Positions 18,457 through 28,179 are shown, counted from the first letter of the stretch. The stretch: DNA of 40,524 bases from Bacteroidales bacterium (GCA_029224905.1 JAQXVL010000056.1:1-40524); one strand, 5' to 3'. Translations and numbers: made by a program. The notes: a model not told the origin generated them from the sequence alone.

Positions 18457-18531
18457 ATGGTGAATCTACACGTCATTGGTATTGTGCTATCTTCAGTTGT
18501 CGTGGAAACGCGAGCAGATGAGGAACGGTAG
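18457..18531 (+). CDS. ilv leader peptide (24 aa): MVNLHVIGIVLSSVVVETRADEER
   Basis: ATG 18457, TAG 18529-18531; 10 of 24 residues are Val/Ile/Leu including a VVV run; lies between an N20 promoter and a terminator ahead of ilvD. Confidence 0.8.
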   Translation: MVNLHVIGIVLSSVVVETRADEER

Positions 18532-18569
18532 TTTGTGCCATAACGCTTTGCAGAAATTAGAAACCGACG

Positions 18570-18603
18570 ACCTTTCCTCAAACTAATACGGAAAGGTTTT
18601 TTT
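18570..18603 (+). terminator. Attenuator terminator upstream of ilvD
   Basis: ACCTTTCC (18570-18577) / GGAAAGGT (18590-18597) then a T tract, ending 13 nt before the ilvD ATG. Confidence 0.85.
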
Positions 18604-18616
18604 ATGATAATAGAAA

Positions 18617-20446
18617 ATGAGTAAACCATTACGAAGTGCGCAGAGCACACAAGGAAGACGAATGGCAGGCGCTCGTGCCCTATGGAGAGCCTGTGGCATG
18701 AAGGAAGAACAGTTGGGCAAGCCGGTGATAGCCATTGCCAATTCGTTTACACAGTTTGTGCCGGGGCATACGCATCTGCATGAGATTGGACAATTTGTCA
18801 AACAAGAAATAGAACGACTCGGCTGTTTTGCTGCCGAGTTTAACACAATAGCCATCGACGACGGTATCGCTATGGGCCACGACGGCATGCTCTATTCGTT
18901 GCCTTCGCGCGACTTGATTGCCGACAGCGTCGAATATATGGTCAACGCCCACAAGGCTGACGCGCTGGTCTGCATCAGCAATTGCGACAAGATTACGCCG
19001 GGAATGCTTATGGCGTCGATGCGCTTGAACATTCCTACAATCTTCGTCTCCGGCGGACCGATGGAAGCCGGTCACCTGGGTAGTCGTCCGCTCGACCTTA
19101 TCGACGTGATGATCGACTCTGCCGACACTTCCGTCGACGACGAAACCGTGACAAAAATCGAGCAACTCGGTTGCCCGGGATGCGGATGCTGCTCGGGTAT
19201 GTTTACCGCCAACTCGATGAACTGCCTCAACGAAGCCATCGGACTCGCTCTGCCCGGCAACGGTACTATCGTGGCTACTCACGAAAACCGCCGCGAACTC
19301 TTCCGCCGTGCCGCGCAAAAAATTGTAGAAAACTGCTACGCATACTACCGCGACGACGATGAGTCGGTTCTTCCGCGCAGCATAGCAACTCGCGCGGCGA
19401 TGCTCAACGCCATGGCGCTCGACATCGCTATGGGCGGTAGCACAAACACCGTGCTCCACCTGCTTGCCATCGCCAACGAAGCCGGCGTCGACTTCACGAT
19501 GAGCGACATCGATGCATTGTCGCGTCGCACTCCCGTCCTCTGTAAAGTGTCGCCCAACTCGAAATATCACGTGCAAGACGTCAACCGTGCCGGCGGCATT
19601 ATGTCGATTATGTCGGAATTGGCAAAAAACGGACTTGTCGACACCGCATGTCGCCGCGTCGACGGACTGACCCTCGGCGAAGCCATCGACCTTTATGCCA
19701 TCGGCGGAAGCGAATTCGGCGCCGATGCCGAACATCTGTGGAAGAGCGCTCCGGGCAACGTGCGCAGCATCGTGCTCGGCAGCCAGGCAAACTATTACGA
19801 CAGCCTCGACAGCGACCGCGCCGGCGGATGTATCCGCGACTTCGAGCATGCCTACGTAAAAGACGGCGGTCTGGCAGTGCTCTACGGCAACATCGCTCTC
19901 GACGGATGCGTGGTCAAGACGGCAGGCGTCGACGAAAGCATTTTCCACTTCGAAGGACCGGCAAAAGTCTACGAGTCGCAAGACGACGCCGTGCAAGGCA
20001 TCCTCGGCGGCGAGGTTGTGTCGGGCGACGTTGTGGTAATCACCCACGAAGGTCCCAAAGGCGGTCCGGGCATGCAAGAAATGCTCTACCCGACATCGTA
20101 CATCAAGTCGCGTCACCTCGGCAAAGAGTGCGCGCTCATCACCGACGGACGATTCTCGGGCGGTACGTCGGGCTTGTCCATCGGACATATCTCACCCGAA
20201 GCGGCTGCCGGCGGCAATGTCGGACTGATTCGCAACGGCGATATCATCGTCATCGACATACCCAACCGAAGCATAGAGGTGCGCCTCAGCGACGACGAAC
20301 TCGCCGAGCGACGCAGCGCCGAACTCGCCCGCGGACGCGATGCATTTGCTCCGACAAAGCGCAATCGCGAGGTGTCGAAAGCCCTGCGCGCTTATGCCGC
20401 TATGGTGTCGTCGGCTGACAAGGGTGGCGTTAGAATAATCGATTAA
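18617..20446 (+). CDS. ilvD: Dihydroxy-acid dehydratase
   Basis: [74 protein letters not shown]. Confidence 0.97.
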   Translation: MSKPLRSAQSTQGRRMAGARALWRACGMKEEQLGKPVIAIANSFTQFVPGHTHLHEIGQFVKQEIERLGCFAAEFNTIAIDDGIAMGHDGMLYSLPSRDLIADSVEYMVNAHKADALVCISNCDKITPGMLMASMRLNIPTIFVSGGPMEAGHLGSRPLDLIDVMIDSADTSVDDETVTKIEQLGCPGCGCCSGMFTANSMNCLNEAIGLALPGNGTIVATHENRRELFRRAAQKIVENCYAYYRDDDESVLPRSIATRAAMLNAMALDIAMGGSTNTVLHLLAIANEAGVDFTMSDIDALSRRTPVLCKVSPNSKYHVQDVNRAGGIMSIMSELAKNGLVDTACRRVDGLTLGEAIDLYAIGGSEFGADAEHLWKSAPGNVRSIVLGSQANYYDSLDSDRAGGCIRDFEHAYVKDGGLAVLYGNIALDGCVVKTAGVDESIFHFEGPAKVYESQDDAVQGILGGEVVSGDVVVITHEGPKGGPGMQEMLYPTSYIKSRHLGKECALITDGRFSGGTSGLSIGHISPEAAAGGNVGLIRNGDIIVIDIPNRSIEVRLSDDELAERRSAELARGRDAFAPTKRNREVSKALRAYAAMVSSADKGGVRIID

Positions 20447-20458
20447 TCTCAGCAAACT

Positions 20459-22171
20459 ATGATAGACGAAAAAATAACAGGCGCAGAAGCCTTGATAAAA
20501 TCTTTATTGGCAGAAGGTGTCGACACCGTGTTCGGATATCCGGGCGGAGCGATAATCCCTGTCTACGATGTGCTCTACGGCTACACTGATAAGTTGCGCC
20601 ACATCCTGGTGCGTCACGAACAGGCAGCCACGCATGCCGCACAGGGCTATGCCCGCGTGACCGGACGTGTCGGCGTTGCCTTGGTGACTTCCGGACCGGG
20701 TGCCACCAACACAATTACCGGCATCACCGATGCGTTGATGGACAGCACGCCGATGGTGGTCATCTCCGGACAGACCGACAGCCGCGGCTTGGGCACTGAT
20801 GCTTTCCAGGAAACCGACGTCATCGGCATTACCCAGCCGGTAACGAAGTGGAACTACCAGGTGCGCCGCGCCGAAGACATTCCTTGGGCTGTGTCGCGTG
20901 CGTTCTACATCGCCTCGAGCGGACGTCCCGGACCGGTTGTGCTCGACGTGACCAAAGACGCTCAAAACGGCAAACTCGATTGGGCTTACGAGAAGTGCAA
21001 CTACATACGCAGTTACGATCCCGACCCCGAAATCAGTAGCCTTGCCGTTTCGGAGGCTGCCGACTTAATCAACGGCGCCGCTCGTCCGCTGATTATTGCC
21101 GGCCGCGGCGTGATGATTTCGCAAGCCGAAAACGAACTGCTCGCTTTGGCTGAAAAGGCTGACATCCCGGTTATCAACACCCTGTTGGGACTGTCGACCA
21201 TCCCTTCCGACCATCGCTTATATAAAGGTATGGCAGGTATGCACGGCAACATCGGCGCCAATGTCGCCACGAATGCTTGCGACGTGCTTATCGCCGTCGG
21301 TATGCGTTTCGACGACCGCGTCACCGGCGACTGCGAAACCTATGCCCGTCAGGCGAAAATCGTGCACATCGACATCGACCCGTCGGAATTTAACAAAAAC
21401 ATCCATTCGCACGTTTCGATACTCGGCGACGCAAAGAAAGTGCTCGGTCAGTTGGTAGGGCTTGTCGGCGAGGCACGCCACGACGAATGGCTTGCCACGT
21501 TTGAGCGCCCCGACGCCGTAGAATATGAGAAGGTGATACGCGACGAAGTGTTCCCCACCGAAGGTATGCTGAACATGGGCGAGGTGGCACGCCGCGTGTC
21601 GGAGGCTTCCGGCAACAAGGCTGTGCTCGTCACCGACGTAGGCCAAAACCAAATGCTCTCGTCGCGCTACTTTAAGTTCTCCGAATCGCGCAGCATCGTC
21701 ACTTCGGGCGGCTTGGGCACAATGGGCTTCGGACTTCCTGCGGCTATAGGCGCCAAAATCGGTGCGCCCGACCGTCAAGTGTGCTTGTTCGTCGGCGACG
21801 GAGGTTTGCAGATGACCGTGCAAGAACTCGGCACGATTCTCGAATATAAGGTGCCAGTAAAGATTATCTTGCTCAACAACAACTTCTTGGGTATGGTTCG
21901 CCAATGGCAGGAACTCTTCTACAACGAGCACTACAGCCAGACGCCGATGGTCAACCCCGACTATGTGACGCTCTGCAAGGCATACGGCATACCCGCCGAA
22001 GACGTTACCGACCGCGCCGGGCTCGACGACGCCATTCGCCGTATGCTCGAAAGCCCGACGGCATATCTCTTGAACGTGCAAATCAAGCCGAACAATATGG
22101 TGTTCCCTATGATTCCCGCCGGAGCAAGCATCGACAACATTCTGTTAAACTCGAACGAACGCTACAATTAA
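20459..22171 (+). CDS. ilvB: Acetolactate synthase large subunit
   Basis: TGAEALIKSLLAEGVDTVFGYPGGAIIPVYD; ThDP motif GDGGLQMTVQELGTILEYKVPVKIILLNNN. Confidence 0.97.
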   Translation: MIDEKITGAEALIKSLLAEGVDTVFGYPGGAIIPVYDVLYGYTDKLRHILVRHEQAATHAAQGYARVTGRVGVALVTSGPGATNTITGITDALMDSTPMVVISGQTDSRGLGTDAFQETDVIGITQPVTKWNYQVRRAEDIPWAVSRAFYIASSGRPGPVVLDVTKDAQNGKLDWAYEKCNYIRSYDPDPEISSLAVSEAADLINGAARPLIIAGRGVMISQAENELLALAEKADIPVINTLLGLSTIPSDHRLYKGMAGMHGNIGANVATNACDVLIAVGMRFDDRVTGDCETYARQAKIVHIDIDPSEFNKNIHSHVSILGDAKKVLGQLVGLVGEARHDEWLATFERPDAVEYEKVIRDEVFPTEGMLNMGEVARRVSEASGNKAVLVTDVGQNQMLSSRYFKFSESRSIVTSGGLGTMGFGLPAAIGAKIGAPDRQVCLFVGDGGLQMTVQELGTILEYKVPVKIILLNNNFLGMVRQWQELFYNEHYSQTPMVNPDYVTLCKAYGIPAEDVTDRAGLDDAIRRMLESPTAYLLNVQIKPNNMVFPMIPAGASIDNILLNSNERYN

Positions 22172-22180
22172 TCCGCTCAG

Positions 22181-22741
22181 ATGAATAAGTTATATACAGT
22201 CACGGTATTTACCGAAAACCGTGTGGGTCTGTTGAATCAGATTTCCATTATCTTCACTCGGCGTTGTCTCAACATCGAGAGCCTTTCGGTGTCGCCTTCG
22301 TCAATCCCCGGCATCCACAAGTTTACCATCACCGTGTGGAGCGATCGCCCGACGATTGCAAAGGTGACCAAGCAAATCGAGAAGCGCATTGAGGTGCTGC
22401 GCTCTTTCTTCTACACCGACGACGAACTCGTCTACCAAGAAATTGCGCTCTACAAGGTGCCTACCGAACAACTCCTCGACGAGAAAGAACTCGAGAAAAT
22501 CATTCGCCGCTACAATGCCCGGATTCTTGAGATGGACCGCAAGTTCACCGTCATCGAAATGACCGGACACAGTGACGAAACCAGTGCTCTGTTCAACGAC
22601 TTGAAGAAATACGGCATCTTGCAATTCGTGCGCTCCGGCCGCGTCGCCGTAACCAAGACCGACGAAGAATTGCTCAATATGTATCTCGAAAATCAAGAGA
22701 AACGTCTCGAACGAATCGAACAACAATGCAACAATCAGTAG
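22181..22741 (+). CDS. ilvN: Acetolactate synthase small subunit
   Basis: ACT domain MNKLYTVTVFTENRVGLLNQISIIFTRRCLNIESLSVSPS. Confidence 0.93.
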   Translation: MNKLYTVTVFTENRVGLLNQISIIFTRRCLNIESLSVSPSSIPGIHKFTITVWSDRPTIAKVTKQIEKRIEVLRSFFYTDDELVYQEIALYKVPTEQLLDEKELEKIIRRYNARILEMDRKFTVIEMTGHSDETSALFNDLKKYGILQFVRSGRVAVTKTDEELLNMYLENQEKRLERIEQQCNNQ

Positions 22742-23472
22742 ACAACAGCCTGTTCAGTCGCACCTACTACCTCACGCCCGGCGAATGTAACGCAGAGCAG
22801 GAGATGCCGTTTGCGCTGCTTGCCAACCGCCTTATCGAGGTGGCTACGCTACACGCCGACAGTTGGGGCGTTGGCTATCGACGTCTGAGCCGCGACAATC
22901 AAGCCTGGGTGCTGTCGCGTTTGGCTGTTGAAATGACAGCCTTCCCTCGCGTTGGCGAAAACTACACCATCAGAACGTGGATTGAATCGTACAATCGCCA
23001 TTTCTCGGAGCGCAACTTCGAGATTGTCGACGACGAAGGCACAACGCTCGGCTATGCGCGCACCATTTGGTCGGTTATCGACTCAACGACCCGTCAGAGT
23101 TGCGACATCGCCGCTTTGGGCTTCATCAAGAGCAACATTGCCGACCGCAGATGCCCCATAGCGTCGCCCGAACGCGTGCGCATGGTGGAGAGCCGTCGAC
23201 AGATGGACTACACCTTTCTCTACACCGACATCGACTTCAATCGCCATGTCAACACCGTGCGCTACATCTGCGCTCTGCTTAACGCTTGGCCGATTGACTG
23301 GTACGAGCGTCACCGCATCAGTCGCTTCGACATCGCCTTTGTCAAAGAAGCCTACTACGGGCAGAAGGCAACGGTTGCCGTCGACGACGCCGACCCGCTT
23401 TGCTGTCCTGCCGAGATTGTGGTCGACGGAGAGCCGATTTGTAAAGCAAAAATTAAATTTTCACAACGATAA
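22726..23472 (+). CDS. Acyl-ACP thioesterase family protein within the ilv operon
   Basis: Tandem hot-dog architecture: ADSWGVGYRRLSRDNQAWVLSRLAVEM..., DIDFNRHVNTVRYI; overlaps ilvN by 16 nt. Confidence 0.87.
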   Translation: MQQSVDNSLFSRTYYLTPGECNAEQEMPFALLANRLIEVATLHADSWGVGYRRLSRDNQAWVLSRLAVEMTAFPRVGENYTIRTWIESYNRHFSERNFEIVDDEGTTLGYARTIWSVIDSTTRQSCDIAALGFIKSNIADRRCPIASPERVRMVESRRQMDYTFLYTDIDFNRHVNTVRYICALLNAWPIDWYERHRISRFDIAFVKEAYYGQKATVAVDDADPLCCPAEIVVDGEPICKAKIKFSQR

Positions 23473-23508
23473 ACAAACAATTTTTTAACCATAAAATTTT
23501 AAACGAAA

Positions 23509-24558
23509 ATGGCAATAATGAATTTTGGCGGCGTTGACGAAAACGTCATGACCCGCGAAGAATTTCCTTTGGAAAAAGCACGTGAAATCTTGAAAGACGA
23601 GACAATCGCCGTAATCGGTTACGGTGTGCAAGGTCCCGGTCAATCGATGAACCTTCGTGACAACGGTTTCAACGTAATCGTCGGACAACGTGCCGGCAAA
23701 ACCTTCGAAAAGGCTATTGCCGACGGCTGGAAGCCCGGCGAAACGCTCTTCAGCATCGAAGAGGCTTGCCAACGCGGTACTATCATCTGCTTGCTTCTCT
23801 CCGACGCAGCACAAATCGCCGTATGGCCTACAATCAAACAATATCTCACACCGGGCAAAGCATTATACTTCTCGCACGGTTTCGCAATCAACTGGAGCGA
23901 CCGCACAGGCGTTGTGCCTCCCGCTGACGTCGACGTTATCATGGTAGCACCTAAGGGCTCGGGTACGTCGTTGCGCACGATGTTCCTCGAAGGCCGTGGT
24001 CTTAACTCTTCGTTTGCCATCTATCAAGACGCTTCAGGCAAGGCTCGCGACCGCGTCCTCGCTTTGGGTATCGGCGTAGGCTCGGGCTACCTCTTCGAAA
24101 CAACATTCAAACGCGAAGCAACCAGCGACCTTACCGGCGAACGCGGTACGCTCATGGGCGCTATCCAAGGTCTTTTGCTCGCTCAATATGAGACTCTCCG
24201 CGAACACGGTCACACTCCCTCGGAAGCATTCAACGAAACTGTCGAAGAACTTACGCAATCGCTCATGCCGCTCTTCGCAGCAAAAGGTATGGACTGGATG
24301 TATGCAAACTGCTCGACTACCGCTCAACGCGGCGCACTCGACTGGATGGGTCCGTTCCACGACGCTACCAAGCCGGTGTTCGAAAAGCTCTATAAGTCGG
24401 TTTGCGACGGCATCGAGGCTCAACGCTCTATCGATTCGAACTCGCAACCTGACTATCGCGAAAAACTTAATGCCGAACTTAAGGCGCTTCACGACAGCGA
24501 AATGTGGATGACTGCTCAAGTCGTTCGCCGTCTCCGTCCTGAAAACGACGAAGCATAG
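23509..24558 (+). CDS. ilvC: Ketol-acid reductoisomerase
   Basis: DETIAVIGYGVQGPGQSMNLRDNGFNVIVGQRAG; APKGSGTSLR. Confidence 0.97.
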   Translation: MAIMNFGGVDENVMTREEFPLEKAREILKDETIAVIGYGVQGPGQSMNLRDNGFNVIVGQRAGKTFEKAIADGWKPGETLFSIEEACQRGTIICLLLSDAAQIAVWPTIKQYLTPGKALYFSHGFAINWSDRTGVVPPADVDVIMVAPKGSGTSLRTMFLEGRGLNSSFAIYQDASGKARDRVLALGIGVGSGYLFETTFKREATSDLTGERGTLMGAIQGLLLAQYETLREHGHTPSEAFNETVEELTQSLMPLFAAKGMDWMYANCSTTAQRGALDWMGPFHDATKPVFEKLYKSVCDGIEAQRSIDSNSQPDYREKLNAELKALHDSEMWMTAQVVRRLRPENDEA

Positions 24559-24585
24559 TCGGCATCTCGATTTTTCATAAATTAA

Positions 24586-24616
24586 GCGTGTCACGTCATT
24601 GTGGCACGCTTTTTTT
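24586..24616 (+). terminator. Intrinsic terminator after ilvC
   Basis: GCGTGTCAC / GTGGCACGC stem and TTTTTTT. Confidence 0.88.
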
Positions 24617-24688
24617 GTGTATATTTATGCAGAATTATAATTGTAAGTATTTAAGAACATTAAATTTACACAATTATTATTTTTATGC

Positions 24689-24720
24689 TTTGCAGTGTAA
24701 AATAAATGTGATTATATTTG
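24689..24720 (+). promoter_or_regulatory. Putative promoter of the ECF sigma factor gene
   Basis: TTTG (24689-24692) - N20 - TATATTTG (24713-24720). Confidence 0.65.
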
Positions 24721-24739
24721 CAACGTATATTATTGGCTT

Positions 24740-25243
24740 ATGGCAAAACCCGAATTTCATAAAAGGTTGATGGACCTGCAAGACAATCTGCTCTCGTTTG
24801 CCCTGAAGTTGACGTCGAACTATGACGACGCCCACGATTTGCTGCAAGACACTACGTGCAAAGCACTTGTCAACGAGCAGAAGTATGTCGACGATTCCAA
24901 CTTCCGCAGTTGGGTCTTTACCATTATGCGCAATATCTTTATCAACAACTATCGGCGGGTGGTTCGCTCGCAGACGGTGGTCGACAAAAGCGACGACCTC
25001 TATCAAATGAACTTGCCGCAGATTGAGGCTTCCGAAACGCCCGAAAATTCTTATGCTTTGTCGGAAGTTACGCAAGCCGTCAACGAGTTGCCGGAGGAAT
25101 ACCGCCGACCGTTTTCGCTACACGTGGCAGGCTATAAGTACCAGGAAATCGCCGAGATGATGGATTTACCCTTAGGTACGGTCAAAAGCCGCATCTTCTT
25201 CGCCAAGCAGAAACTCCAGCAACAACTTCGGGAGTATCGTTAA
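24740..25243 (+). CDS. RNA polymerase ECF-type sigma factor
   Basis: Region 2 LKLTSNYDDAHDLLQDTTCKAL..., region 4 LPEEYRRPFSLHVAGYKYQEIAEMMDLPLGTVKSRIFFAKQKLQQQL. Confidence 0.93.
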   Translation: MAKPEFHKRLMDLQDNLLSFALKLTSNYDDAHDLLQDTTCKALVNEQKYVDDSNFRSWVFTIMRNIFINNYRRVVRSQTVVDKSDDLYQMNLPQIEASETPENSYALSEVTQAVNELPEEYRRPFSLHVAGYKYQEIAEMMDLPLGTVKSRIFFAKQKLQQQLREYR

Positions 25244-25265
25244 GAGGGGAGAGGGTTTATCGTTT

Positions 25266-25297
25266 ATCGGCGGGCGCGAGGCGTTTGCCGATTTTTT
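25266..25297 (+). terminator. Putative intrinsic terminator after the ECF sigma gene
   Basis: ATCGGC ... GCCGAT followed by TTTTT. Confidence 0.6.
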
Positions 25298-26147
25298 ATT
25301 CTTCGTAAATCATTTTGTGGGTCATTCCGCCGTCGACTACTATGTCGGTGGCTGTAATGAAGTCGCTCTCGGGCATCGACAGGTAGAGGCAAGCCGATGC
25401 GATGTCGTCTGGACGTCCGACGCGGCGCGACATGTGTTGTTCGTGGTCGACGGCTCGCAGCGAGTCGTAGTTGCCTGTCTCAATCCACCCGGGCGAAATG
25501 GAGTTGACCGTTATGTGATATTTCGCCAACGAAGCCGCCAGCGCGTGCGTTAGTGCCGCGACGCCGCCTTTAGTGGCTGCGTAGGCTTCGCTGTCGGGCT
25601 CGCTCATCAGGTGTCGCGTCGACGAGATGTTGATAATTCTGCCGTAGGTCGAGGGCTCGGCAAGGCTGCTGCGATGTCGTGCCATGGCTTGCGCCGTGAT
25701 TATCACCGGCCGCAGGTTAGTGGCTACGGTTTTGTCGAAGTCGTCGAGCGAAAGCGTTTCGAGCGGCTCGAATTTGCAGATTCCGACGTTGTTGACAATA
25801 ATGTCGATGTCGCCCCAGAGGGCAATCACGTTTTCTACGGCGTGTTGCAGCGCCGCTGCGTCGGTGACGTCGACGGGATAGAATCGCGAGCCGGTGGCTT
25901 CGGCGGTTGCTTGTCCGGTACGGCTGTCGATGTCGCAGAAGGCTACGCGGCAGCCTGCTGAGCAGAATCGTGCAACGATAGCGCGTCCGATGCCTTGTGC
26001 GCCGCCGGTGACGAACACACGGCGTGGCGGGAACTTCATTTGGATGGTTCCCGCCTTTGGCATTGCCGTGGTGCGTTTAGGTTGAGGTCGTTTACCTCGG
26101 TTTGCGTTATATTCTTCGAATTTCTTCTCCAAATAGTTGTCTGCCAT
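25296..26147 (-). CDS. SDR-family oxidoreductase
   Basis: RRVFVTGGAQGIGRAIVARF, NNVGICKFEPLE, YAATKGGVAALTHALA. Confidence 0.9.
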   Translation of the reverse strand: MADNYLEKKFEEYNANRGKRPQPKRTTAMPKAGTIQMKFPPRRVFVTGGAQGIGRAIVARFCSAGCRVAFCDIDSRTGQATAEATGSRFYPVDVTDAAALQHAVENVIALWGDIDIIVNNVGICKFEPLETLSLDDFDKTVATNLRPVIITAQAMARHRSSLAEPSTYGRIINISSTRHLMSEPDSEAYAATKGGVAALTHALAASLAKYHITVNSISPGWIETGNYDSLRAVDHEQHMSRRVGRPDDIASACLYLSMPESDFITATDIVVDGGMTHKMIYEE

Positions 26148-26151
26148 TGTT

Positions 26152-26760
26152 TTACCAAGCGTTGTAGTGAATGTTTTCGGGTTTCCACTTATCCTTAGGT
26201 TCGGGCGACTCGGCGGGATAGCCGATAGGCACTACATTAAGAGGCACGACGTAGTCGGGCAGACCGAGCACAGCGCTCACCGGAGCAACTCGTTCGGTGG
26301 GGTAGACGCCCGTCCAAACGGCGCCCAGACCTAATGCGTGGGCTGCCAACAGAAGGTTTTCGGTAGCCGCCGAAGCGTCTTGAATCCAAAAAGCTTCACC
26401 ATCGCCTTCGATAGTTTTGTGCTTGTTTCCGCAAACCACGATAGCCAACTGCGCTTGCTTGAGCATCTTGGCGTAGGGCAGGCTATCGCAAAGGGTGGCG
26501 AGCACTTTTGCATCGTTGACCACCACAAAATCCCACGGCTGCTTGTTCATTGCCGTCGGAGCCGACATGGCAGCGCGCAAAAGGGTTTCAACTTTCTCCG
26601 GCTCAACGGGTTGCGACGTGTAGGCGCGGATGCTTGTACGTGTTAAGATTGTAGATACGGCGTCGTTCTGACTTTTGTCGTTGCCGCAGAACGCCACATA
26701 GGCGAGCGCGCAAACTGCAACGGCGAGTACAACATTGATAATTAATGAGATACGCTTCAT
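26152..26760 (-). CDS. Nitroreductase-family protein with N-terminal signal/anchor
   Basis: MKRISLIINVVLAVAVCALAYVAFCG anchor; TRTSIRAYTSQPVEPEKVETLLRAAMSAPTAMNKQPWDFVVV core. Confidence 0.87.
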   Translation of the reverse strand: MKRISLIINVVLAVAVCALAYVAFCGNDKSQNDAVSTILTRTSIRAYTSQPVEPEKVETLLRAAMSAPTAMNKQPWDFVVVNDAKVLATLCDSLPYAKMLKQAQLAIVVCGNKHKTIEGDGEAFWIQDASAATENLLLAAHALGLGAVWTGVYPTERVAPVSAVLGLPDYVVPLNVVPIGYPAESPEPKDKWKPENIHYNAW

Positions 26761-27557
26761 TTTTTATAATAGTTTTGTTTGATTGTAGGCAGCTTCTTCT
26801 GCAACTCCGCAATGCGTTGAGCGTCGCTGGGGTGAGTGCTCATAAATTGTGGCACTTTAGCCGACGATGACGACGACATTTTTTGCCAGAACGAAACGGC
26901 AACGTCGGGATTATAGCCCGCCATCGCCATAAAGATTGTGCCCATATAATCGGCTTCGATTTCGTGCTTGCGCGAGAAAGGCAACATTACGCCGTATTGA
27001 GCGCCGAGACCGAATACGCCGTTTGCCAGCGTTTGCACCATCGCACTCTTGTTGGCTATCGTTGCGCTGAGAATCTGCGCGCCGTATTGTGCCATCACTT
27101 GTTGACTCATTCGCTCGTTGGCGTGTTTTGCCACGGCGTGTGCCACCTCGTGACCGACAACGACCGCCAATTCGTCGTCGCTCCCGACGATGCCCATAAG
27201 TCCTTCGTAGACAACGATTTTGCCACCGGGCATGCAGAACGCGTTGACTTGGCTGTCTTTCACCAAACTAAACTCCCACGAGAAGTTGCTCAACTCGCTC
27301 GACATGCCGTTTTGGCGCAGATAGTTCTCCGTTGCGGCGGCAATCTTCTGCCCGACGCGTGTAACCATTGCCGATTGTGTCTTGTTGGTCGACTTTGTTG
27401 CCGTTTTCATATAATCGTTGTATTGTGTCAAACTCGAAGAAAGTACTTCTTGGTCAGAAACCAATAAAAGTTGTTTTCTTCCGGTTACGGGAACAGAACT
27501 ACAACCCGATAAAATTAGCAAAAGTGCTACAGCAAACATTAAAATCTTTTTATCCAT
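26757..27557 (-). CDS. M48-family metalloprotease lipoprotein
   Basis: Lipobox ILSGCSSVPVTGRKQLLLVSDQE; zinc motif VVVGHEVAHAVAKHANERMSQQ. Confidence 0.92.
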   Translation of the reverse strand: MDKKILMFAVALLLILSGCSSVPVTGRKQLLLVSDQEVLSSSLTQYNDYMKTATKSTNKTQSAMVTRVGQKIAAATENYLRQNGMSSELSNFSWEFSLVKDSQVNAFCMPGGKIVVYEGLMGIVGSDDELAVVVGHEVAHAVAKHANERMSQQVMAQYGAQILSATIANKSAMVQTLANGVFGLGAQYGVMLPFSRKHEIEADYMGTIFMAMAGYNPDVAVSFWQKMSSSSSAKVPQFMSTHPSDAQRIAELQKKLPTIKQNYYKK

Positions 27558-27652
27558 AGTCTATAATCATTAAATTTGACCGAATAATCGGCCGTTTCTT
27601 CTATTTATTGCGACAAATTTACGATATTATCTCCGAAAGTGCAAGTTTTTAA

Positions 27653-27761
27653 GCTGCTGACGCAGCGGTTATTCGGCAACTACGTTGCGGTTAATCGGCT
27701 GCTTCGCAGCGGTTATTCGACGCCAAAGATGCGGTTATTCGGCAACTACGTTGCGTATTCG
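27653..27761. repeat. 22-nt-period hairpin repeat array (left copy, 5 units)
   Basis: On + strand: [arm5][NNN][arm5']GGTTA[NNCG]; 22-nt units at 27672, 27694, 27716, partial at 27738, and a slightly variant first unit from 27653. Confidence 0.85.
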
Positions 27762-27767
27762 ACAGGT

Positions 27768-28130
27768 TTATTTGAAACTTTTTTGTAAAGCATTCAGCAT
27801 TTTAGAAATGCGCAAAATGCGATTCTTGATAGAAGAAAGTTGGCTTTCAGAAATATAATCCAAATCATGCGCAATTTGAATTTGACAATAAAGTTCCATT
27901 AAAGATCCATACGCAATTTCAATGAAATGAGACTTTTCTTTTTTAGACATTCTACCTGCTCCTTCCGCAATATTAGACGGCACAGAAACAACTGCTCGGC
28001 GAATTTGGTCGCAAAGTGAATACTTTTCCTCAGAGGGAAATTCTCGTATAGCTATGTAAATTTCTTTAACAAGATTCCGAGACTCTTGCCAAACATTAAG
28101 TTTTTCAAAAGAGAAATAAATTTTATCCAT
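27768..28130 (-). CDS. Four-helix-bundle protein (S23 / 23S rRNA intervening-sequence protein family)
   Basis: 120 aa: FEKLNVWQESRNLVKEIYIAIREFPSEEKYSLCDQIRRAVVSVPSNIAEGAGRMSKKEKSHFIEIAYGSLMELYCQIQIAHDLDYI. Confidence 0.92.
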   Translation of the reverse strand: MDKIYFSFEKLNVWQESRNLVKEIYIAIREFPSEEKYSLCDQIRRAVVSVPSNIAEGAGRMSKKEKSHFIEIAYGSLMELYCQIQIAHDLDYISESQLSSIKNRILRISKMLNALQKSFK

Positions 28131-28179
28131 AAGGCAAAGTTAATCAATTATTTTGATTTATTTGCTTTTTACACCGATT

